Positions 56,151 through 64,000 of a stretch of 64,000 bases of DNA are shown piece after piece (the first letter of the stretch is position 1; the number at the start of each line of letters is the position of its first letter). Both the position numbers and the translations under genes were made by a program. Below the pieces are notes generated by a model, which was not told the DNA's origin, did not search any database, and saw only the letters and a program-made list of their open reading frames with translations. Source of the stretch: Ciona savignyi (Eukaryota; Chordata; Ascidiacea; Phlebobranchia; Cionidae); assembly GCA_000149265.1 (NCBI GenBank), contig CH003264.1, forward strand, positions 545,825 through 609,824, read 5' to 3'.

Positions 56151-58864
56151 GCGGCTGGTTTCGATTTACTACCTTTCGGCTGACTGTATTGTATTAATTA
56201 CTGTGCTATACCAGTGCCCATTACTCGGACAAATGGCTCGCACGGTGGGTTGGTATGTACAATATTTCCGGCCGGACAACCAGCTATAGCAGATGGTCAA
56301 CGTTAAATATTTAATCTGTTGTCTCAAACAAAATAATTTAGGCCACAAACCTAGGAATGTTTCTTGGTCCCCCAGCGCTTAGCAGTTTTAATTTTCGTAA
56401 TATTTGCTTACCGTACGCCACCCAGCTTGCGTGGGCGTGACAGTGCGGCATGCGGGCTCGTCTTGGTCGCCGGTCGTTGCCTTATTCACGATTTTTTACC
56501 TGTCACCCCATTCTTAACCGCTGGTGTGTATAGGCAGTGATACGTCCTTGTGTAAATATCCAATAATTTCTCTTTTTGTACAAATTGGCCGCTAGGTCCC
56601 TAAACTGTTCGATTTTATAATTGTTTGCCTTTGGGCATTTAAAGTACGTTTTTGGGTTAAAATTTTATTCTTCACTACGTTTTGTCAATATTGGTTTAAA
56701 TTTTCTGCCACTACTGGGTTTGATTTAAATTCATAAAAAACTACGGCGCCAGGTTAAAGTTTACATGCCCTTTTTATCACAAAATTTGTAAGGTGAATAT
56801 ATACCATTTTGAATAAAAAAAAACTAGCAAAGCACCAAACATTTATATAGAGGTCCTACTTGACTACGGTAACATAGTCAGCTCTTTTTGGGGCTTAAAA
56901 GATGGGCAACAACAGATGATTACAGGTTTGATCATGGCCACGAAAATTGCCTTGCGGACAATGTTCCACCCAGCAGCATAATCTCATGGGGCAAGAACTG
57001 ATGACCAGTAGTCGCTACCCACTTTATATTGAGTCATAAGCAAAGTAATAAATGTATGTTATGATGTGTTATAGGTAACGTCTCCACTTGGATTTTAGTT
57101 TAGTTATTTTTTGTTTGGACTATGACAACACGCAACAAGACCTTCTGACACGGATAAATCCATGCAGACATCCATTAATTTGCTTCTAACAATACGCCTC
57201 TGTTTTGACGTAGTTACTTTTCAAACCTAATTGTACGTTTCTGTCACGTAAATGAGTCTTTAACGTTTACTGGTGCGAGACTATGTTTGTTCAGGGTAAC
57301 AACAGCATATCTTCAATAAATTTTAGCCAAAATACGGAGCCAAGTTATTGTATTTACGTATACGGAAAACAATCATGCCGTTTTTACAGGATTTCACAAC
57401 TTCACGAATGTAATACTATCTTGGTATAAGAAAAGGCCCACTCGTATTATTTTTAACCGAATTTAGAAAACAGCTGTTCCAGGTGATACAGTTTAAGGTC
57501 CGGCTCAGATCCAAATACAAATTCTATTTACCGTGAGACACGAAAGTGTCTTGTCTAATAATCTTAAGTTTTTATATTATGACGAAGACCAGAAATGCGG
57601 ATTTTTTGCGTATTTTAAATGTAAACAATATAAATGAGAATAAAAATAGTTCTTTTATATGTATGGCAACAAAATTACTAAGCTAATTTTAAACCTCGAC
57701 AAATTTAAAATCAGGTAAAGGTACGACGACGGTGCGTTTTCCAACACGAATGGCTATTATTGGTAAGACGCATTGTCCACGATAATCGCAAATTTTAAAT
57801 TCGGCATTTCGGCGATGCAGGTAAAACATCTTTTGAATTATTAATTTAAGAAATTACAGCAATCCAGGCCAGTTTTTAATTTTCTACTGCCTTTCAATTT
57901 CCGATGCAGAACGTTTTTAACAGCATACGGAAATTGGATTTGCTCTAATATTAATGAAGCACGTAACGTCCATTATAACACTGGCAGGGCGTTTGAAGGA
58001 TATAAGGGTGTGGTTTAAAAAAATAGCCCGTGCGCTAGGCGTGTGCGCACGCTAAGGTTTGAAGGCCCAAGTACCTGCGCATGTAACAACACTGTAACAA
58101 TATAATAATTCAAAATCCTCAGTACGAATAACAAAATAATGACTTCGTGTTTTGTTATCAGATCGTCTCAGAATTTCCGTATTATATTCCGAAATATACG
58201 AAGAAATAATAGAAAATATAAAGTAAAAAGCTTTGTGGAAAATTTTACACTGGTCATTTTTACAAGTGGAAATTTACTATTGATTTGCGATTGTTGTTTC
58301 TTTAAAAATATACTTATGACATCAAATATTTCTTTTCGAGCATTGATTCAGAAGTAATTCAACCCGATTGAGAATTGTATAATTTCACCCCCAAAATCAC
58401 GTTTTACCGTATCTAAGTATCCTTAAATTATAAGGTGCATCTTCAATGGCGCCACTACATGTATTGTTCTATTTCACGATTGCTTTACACGCAAAGCCTG
58501 TTATCTCGCAAACGCGCTGGGGTAATAATAGTCATCGTGCCCCAGCAATGCTATTATGGGGTTTGGTTCCCCATTCTGTCGTTCACAGTAACACGAGAAC
58601 AATAGACATAGCTACAGCGTTATCGTTTGAAATGCAATAGATAGGAACAGCAGCAAGTAGAAATGCTGCACCCGTATTTCAAAGTCACACAGTACACAAG
58701 TTAATTAAGTTAGTGAAATGAAGTTCAAAGTCGTTTTTAATACCGATTGATTGAGGGTTCGGTACAATATAAGTTACCGGTAAACTGCAAAAAAGAAAAA
58801 AATCACATTCAAGGGCATAGGATTAAACTACGGGATTGCGAGTTAGTCTGCCTCGAATAAGCAG

Positions 58865-59075
58865 GGGAAAACTAAATGAAGGGAAAGCGGGAATGAGGGA
58901 AACTGCTCACTAAAATTAATTTTAGGGCATTGGAGTTTGTTTTAAACATGGGGTTAGAGTTAGTATTAGTTACGTGCTTGAGATTAGTGTTCAGGAAACG
59001 GTTAAAATTAACTGTTATAGTTTTGGTGAGCAGTTTTCCTTCTTCCCTCCTTCCCGCTTTCCCTCCTTATAGTGT
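58865..59075. mobile_element. Best-preserved MITE-like inverted-repeat element
   Basis: Left: GGAAAGCGGGAATGAGGGAA with ACTGCTCAC. Right: GTGAGCAGTTTTCCTTCTTC with CCTCCTTCCCGCTTTCCC. The ends are near-perfect inverted repeats of about 35 bases. No ORF spans it, so it is non-autonomous. Confidence 0.75.
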
Positions 59076-60575
59076 TGCTCAAATTAGCACCCCACAGTAG
59101 CCACTACCCTTAATATGATGGGAAAAGTGATATAATATGGAGGTCCTTTTGGCTCGGTATATGATGAATTGAAATGCGTTGATGTCAAGCAAAGCGGAAC
59201 GACTCGCCTTGAAATCAAGCGACTTCGAACGCGAAGAAAGATCTCGTTTAGTTTGTGCCAACTCCCCAACGATTGAGTTAGGTTAGTTGTGTTCGGCAGG
59301 TTGCACTTGAGTTTATTCGTCAGTTACGTCAAAGTTAAAGCATGTAGATGTGACTGTTATTATGTTTTGATGCAAACTGTAATTAGTCACGTCTTTTTTA
59401 ACCTAGTGAGGCTCGAGTGTCAATGTTATGTATTTTTAACTTTAAACGCAAATTTAAAAAACGCTGGGATTTTCAAAACTTTACGAACTACTTCGTTACT
59501 TCGTATGAACATGCGTCAGGACGCTTACTATATTTAGCTCTTTACCGAATTCAGAAAAAAAAACAGTTCTCCTAAACGTTAACCTTGACTCAACGTCATG
59601 ACTTTACAGTGGTAGAAAGGGCCATGTGACGAGTTTACGATTTGGTTTGCTTATTACATCATGTCGGTAACCTTTATGAGCATGCCCGATGGTTGGTTTA
59701 TTCGTTTTCTCGTATAATTGCAACGACTTTTAATTAGCTTCGCAACCTGCACATTATAGAATTAGCGAGGGGCTCAAAACAATTGTCTTGAGCCTGTATT
59801 GCATGTAACAGTCTAGGAAGAAGGGTTATGTAGTCGAATGATTAGCGAATCATAAACAGTTTAGTGAGAAGGCCAACTTAGTCCGGTAGAAAAACACTTA
59901 AGGAAGGACTTTTATTTTGTAAACCAAATGTGTTTTCAGAAGGAAAGGGCGCAGTCATAAAATATCTCGACATTTGGCAGTTTTAAATGTTACTGGCCGA
60001 ATTTTTGTCCGTCTGGCTAAATTGCGTCACAACGAACTTATCGTTTCCTGTTCGCGAAGTGCGTTAGATAATGTTGCCATGGTAGACAAAATCGTCCTTT
60101 TGCCGTATTTTGTCTTATGTTTACAAATCGTTTATTTGTTATGATATTACGTTGTATTGATGGTTAACTGTGTATGACGGTGGTTTAATGTTTTAAAGGC
60201 ATTAGCAGCTTTTATATTACATTAGCATACTTATGCATATACATGCGATGATTTATCCCATGATATTGAACATATATTTCTCATACCCACACGAATCTGA
60301 CTATACGCTTTTTTGTTCAAATGCGTGTCGGACTGACTAGTTATTGTAATGAAAAATCGTAAAAAACCGTCGTCGATATTAAATAATTAGCCGTTTATTT
60401 CTTCCACAACTTCGCCAGCCCCTATGTTTTCCAGTAAACTTACCACCTCGTTTGGTGATACATACCGATTTAAGTCGACAGCGAAAACAGCTAAGGCGAT
60501 AGGATTTAGAGTTCAAAACGTGCAGTTTGTATAACTGTACGATGTCATAATTGGGCGTGAACTCTGTTAATGTCA

Positions 60576-60760
60576 AACTGTATCGATATCAAATAATATT
60601 CTTGCGATTGTATACCACTTATAGGACTGTTTTTTAAGCTTTTGATGTAGATTTTCTTTGTCAAATAATATTCTTTCGTATTTAACACTGTAACGGCTGG
60701 TGGAGGGGTTGTTTATGCTTTTAAGCAGTTTCTTTGCCTTGGCTAAACATGATGACGCAC
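60576..60760 (-). CDS. Doubtful minus-strand terminal exon
   Basis: Read on the minus strand, an acceptor-like tgttgcttccccag is followed by a frame open to TGA. It encodes ASSCLAKAKKLLKSINNPS, then a Lys-rich segment ending YTIARILFDIDTV. The composition looks protein-like, but no upstream exon, family match or polyadenylation signal was identified. It may be chance or a transposon remnant. Confidence 0.15.
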
Positions 60761-60984
60761 CTGGGGAAGCAACAGTCAACCCTCACGCTTCGTTAACTAT
60801 CTGCTTTGCGGTGCGCACCATCGTTTAACTGTTGCTGAGAGATAAGCTCATCGGAATATTTATTTTTATGGAAGTTAAACGTGTTAGCGGGACTTAACTG
60901 TGATGTTTACTATATTTACCCTTGAGGCATAAAGCCATGCCGTGGAGTTTGGTTGTTTCTTTTCTTGTGTAGAACAGTTTCACA

Positions 60985-61075
60985 TCGTTGCTGTTCTGTG
61001 CCCGAACGGTTAGCGCAATGATGGAAATAATGGTCTGATTGACGAACCGAAGTTCGAAACTTTAAAAAACATTCA
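60985..61075 (+). repeat. SINE-A copy, plus orientation
   Basis: TGTGCCCGAACGGTTAGCGC followed by CCGAAGTTCGAAACTTTAA. Confidence 0.65.
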
Positions 61076-61239
61076 CTTGGCCGTATTAAAACACTTGACA
61101 AATTACGATAAAACATGCAGGTAAGGTTGAATTTCGCTTAGGACCATGATCGCAAATTCTCTTGCTTCTATTTGTATTTGTACTACTTAAAGCGCTGCCT
61201 AAATGCATCAGGTTTAAAAAGGCTGGAAATCAAAGACAA

Positions 61240-61355
61240 AAGATTGTGTGGTCGATTGGTTAACGGCACTGATTCTTATGTCAATTTCTACTAAAACGGT
61301 CCTGATAAAGCAGCAATTACAGGGTCAAAACTTTATTCGGTAAAAGAAACAGTAT
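61240..61355 (+). repeat. SINE-A copy, plus orientation
   Basis: TGTGTGGTCGATTGGTTAAC, then ACAGGGTCAAAACTTTATTC and a GGTAAAAGAAAC tail. A weaker plus copy is at about 59825-59903. Confidence 0.65.
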
Positions 61356-61574
61356 GAGATATAACGAAAAATTTAGCATTTACACGACCGCTGGTAAAGT
61401 ATCCCCAAAAATTTAGTATCTAAAATAATGAACGTGACCGTGAGCATGTGTACAAACGCTGTCTGTGCTATATAACGTTAATATTTTTGTAGCACTTCAT
61501 TGGGTTCGAGCATAAGGCCTATAAGTTTTACTGAACAGACATTTGAATTCTAAAATTCCAAGTTCCGCAATAAA

Positions 61575-61690
61575 ACAGCAGTTTTTTTAAACCGTCCAAG
61601 TTCCGAACGAGTCGTAAGATCGTTAATAAGATCGTTCTACAGAAAAGAAACGTGAATCTGTCGCGTAAAGAATTCGGCCACACGGCCTTT
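61575..61690 (-). repeat. SINE-A copy, minus orientation
   Basis: CCGTCCAAGTTCCGAACGAG, then TCGCGTAAAGAATTCGGCCA with CACGGCC. Confidence 0.65.
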
Positions 61691-61926
61691 CCGGTTGTTA
61701 TATCATTAAAACTACGCACTGTGCCATTTCCGCTGAATGGGCTGCCCCTCAATTCGTATCAACCGCAAAATACACCAAAGTGGCGGAGCGATACATCACA
61801 TTTCCTGCACATCCAAGTGCATTAACTAGACCGGCGGGAATTGCTGGTCCAACACGAGTAAAATTTCCCGACTTCTATCATACCTAAGTTTTATCTCCAG
61901 GTTTAGTGCTTTACAAGCAACTTGTG

Positions 61927-61932
61927 TATAAA
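61927..61932 (+). promoter_or_regulatory. Possible TATA box of the EGF-like gene
   Basis: TATAAA lies about 130 bases before the ATG at 62060, which would leave a 5' UTR of about 100 bases. No other promoter element was confirmed. Confidence 0.3.
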
Positions 61933-62059
61933 TGGGACAATGATTACTCACTCACATCTGATTATTGGTGGCCCGACGTAACCGAACTACCGGAGCTAGT
62001 TTTAAAAGAGAAACGAAGTTAACAACCCCAACCGCTCCCCCGTGTGGAAAAGGTCGCCC

Positions 62060-64000
62060 ATGGTTCAAACGTGGACTGCCCTTGTGTTAGTGTGTGCAGC
62101 ATTGGTTGCACATGTACAAGGTAAGGAACCTACGCGTGTGACTTGTGGCTATTTTACTACTGTTGCACATTAGCACACAATGTATATACCACCATTTTTT
62201 TAAACCCGAATCCACCATTGCACGGTTAGCTTTAAAACACACTAGAATCCCATTCTATCCAAAGGATTTAAAACAATCTGGCAAAGGGAAGCCTTGGTAG
62301 TTACCTTTAAATATCAACGTGTATTTGTGAATCCCTCGCTCTACGGATCACTTGACATGCAAATGGATTTAATGCAAATACGTATGTAATCTAATCTTCG
62401 GCAAAGACACAAGCATTTCAGCCCAAGAAAAGACGAAGCAACATAGCCCTTTATTTAACCCCCGGGACCTAAACACTTTTATTCATAGGGTTAATCAATT
62501 AAATAATTAATTAACTTAAATACATTGGTTAGAAACCGCTATATATATATAGAGAGAGAATTCTAAAAAACGGCTTCTTTAACCAGAAATTTAGCCCACT
62601 AGAAAATAAAAAACACTTACTACTTTTTAATAAAAAACCCTTATAACATGCCTATCATGTGGTCAAAATTTAGTTCACCAAAATAAAAACCACTTAAAGT
62701 AATAGCACAACTTCTTCCAGCCGGATCTTTCTTGCTGCAGATGTCCTGCAACGGTACTGGGCCCTGCAGTTCATTAGTGACGGAGGTTGTTCAACAACTC
62801 TTGCTGGCAAATACAACGAATAACCTGAACAAGACCGTAGTCTCCAGTGATATTCTTATCAATGGTAAGTAAAATTTATTATGATATATCAAATAAAGGT
62901 CTCTTTGTAATTAAATGTGTTTTAACTCTTTTGCCGTTTTTGTAATTCAGTCTTTACAGAATAGCTATTGTAGTTTTGCCGTTCGACCACTGTAGTTTTG
63001 CCGCTAATATTTTGCTTTTAACGAAGGAGTTAAAATTTACTAAACTCACCTAAACGGTTCGATAATCCCCAAAAACGTCAAATAAGTTTGTGTTTACTGC
63101 CCCAACAGCTGGTGGAGTTTCCCAAATTGTGCGTTGTGATAATAAAATCACTGTTTTGTCTTTAATGGGTTGGTTGCAAGAGCGCACATAACCTCGGTAG
63201 CAAATTGTCACAACAACTGTTTGATCATAATATCGTGGTGAATTATCCATCACACAGCGTGGCAAGCATTGAACCACAAGAACTAAACAAGTGTCTTGCT
63301 AAACAGTAGTTTCAACACACTACCGTTTTGAACGCCGCATATCAGCAGTAGAATTGCCGCAGCTGGTAATGTGTATCCAACAAGGTTATTTTCCAACACG
63401 TGACAACACTATTAAGTATCCGCGAAAAAAGAAGGAAATGTATTAGAATACATCGCGTGTACGTCATTTGCAAAGGTGTTTTCGTAATACGATCCAAGCT
63501 CAATCATGCGGATAGACTAATTTATCTGTAACACACACTAGCTTATTGAACAGGCGCCAACGTTGCGAATAGTTAATTGCAACTTCATGTTGCTTGTAAA
63601 ATGCTTTCAAAACCAATGGTAAATGGTAGTTTACGTTATACATCAATGTTTTCAAAGCAAAATTGTTATGAAGTATCCAATTTATAAAAATGCAAAATAA
63701 GCATTCGTTCTTTGTCTTTTAATTATTTTGTCAGGCGACTAAAACACGTTCAGAAAAAAAGGTATATCTAAATTACCATTTTATATTTTTAGTTGAACGG
63801 CTGGACTTTTGGAAATTTACAAAGAACGCAGGCGATTCCAAGTTTACTTAGATGTCATTATGGCACTCACCAACAAAAATATCTGAATCTGAATGTTATC
63901 TGTAGGATAACAACCTTTCGGTTTCCCATTTAGGATAAATCCCCTAATATATCCTATTTCTTAAAACTTATTTATTTTAGATTTCAACGAATGTGGCCAA
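62060..64000 (+). CDS. Secreted or membrane EGF-domain protein, 5' part
   Basis: Three phase-1 exons: 62060-62120, 62721-62864 and 63981 onwards, cut by the window end. Exon 1 encodes a signal peptide (MVQTWTALVLVCAALVAHV). Exon 2, joined at the cttcttccag acceptor, encodes AGSFLLQMSCNGTGPCSS and a segment with NGT, NTT and NKT glycosylation sites. Exon 3 starts DFNECGQ, the usual opening of a calcium-binding EGF domain (D-x-N-E-C-G), and phase-1 junctions are typical of EGF exons. The nearer gctgcag acceptor at 62740 would bring a stop, so it was not used. The full protein and its partners lie outside the window. Confidence 0.65.
62865..63980 (+). other. Intron 2 of the EGF-like gene
   Basis: AT-rich; a TATCC-type stretch near 63940-63960 resembles the SINE-B tail. 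An acceptor-like site near 63790 opens a frame that soon reaches a stop, so no exon is called. Confidence 0.5.

Larger units (their letters stand above)
55687..62059 (+). other. Intergenic region downstream of the FSIP2-like gene
   Basis: About 6.4 kb with two MITE-like elements and several SINE-A copies. Open stretches here are short and lack recognisable domains. One possible minus-strand exon (60576-60760) is listed as a finding. The last 150 bases probably contain the promoter of the next gene. Confidence 0.5.

Noticed and set aside
62721..62850. Alternative EGF-gene exon 2 starting after gctgcag at 62740
   Set aside because: Joined in phase 1 it runs into a stop, while the cttcttccag acceptor at 62720 stays open and joins the EGF exon.

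Overview
This is an animal nuclear genome window, AT-rich, with short introns, GT-AG splicing, and many tRNA-derived SINEs and small inverted-repeat elements. A compact KDM6/UTX gene followed directly by an FSIP2-type sperm gene, and the style of the repeats, suggest a tunicate such as Ciona. That assignment is inference. All supported genes are on the + strand.

Region 1 (1-9441): the 3' part of a KDM6A/UTX-type histone H3K27 demethylase, with 12 securely phased exons plus one uncertain exon at the left edge. The JmjC domain and the C-terminal zinc-binding domain keep their metal ligands. The TPR half lies outside the window. An intergenic stretch of about 1.5 kb follows.

Region 2 (10905 to 54518 or 55686): one long gene of at least 33 exons for an FSIP2-like protein (fibrous sheath-interacting protein 2 family, sperm tail). 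My splice model keeps reading frame through every junction and gives 1,599 residues. An alternative 3' end with two more exons gives 1,619. The N-terminus carries the conserved FSIP2 block and a charged coiled coil. The rest is a loose array of about 15 short amphipathic helices resembling PKA-anchoring helices.

Region 3 (21931-41999): a 20-kb intron of the FSIP2-like gene holding six intronless, same-strand genes for one family of seven-transmembrane proteins of about 290-330 residues. They share an N-out topology, a TM3-ECL2 cysteine pair, an RQR-x-(F/L)Y-x-DP-x-L motif after TM3 and an SF-x-NW-x-ER motif at the end of TM7, but lack clear DRY and NPxxY motifs. I do not recognise the family. 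The last two genes are a recent tandem duplication that includes upstream sequence. A nested, apparently lineage-expanded receptor array inside a probable sperm-tail gene is the most interesting thing here.

Region 4 (55687-62059): gene-poor sequence with SINE and MITE copies and one doubtful minus-strand exon. Region 5 (62060-64000): the first three exons of a secreted or membrane protein with a signal peptide and the start of a calcium-binding-type EGF domain, cut by the window edge.

Repeats: two tRNA-derived SINE families, one MITE-like family with GGAGGGAA/AAACTGC ends, and several phased minisatellites with 10, 19, 21 and about 41 bp units, the last with a 163-bp higher-order period. SINEs are dense in the FSIP2 introns, often close to splice sites, and I saw none in the KDM6 introns.
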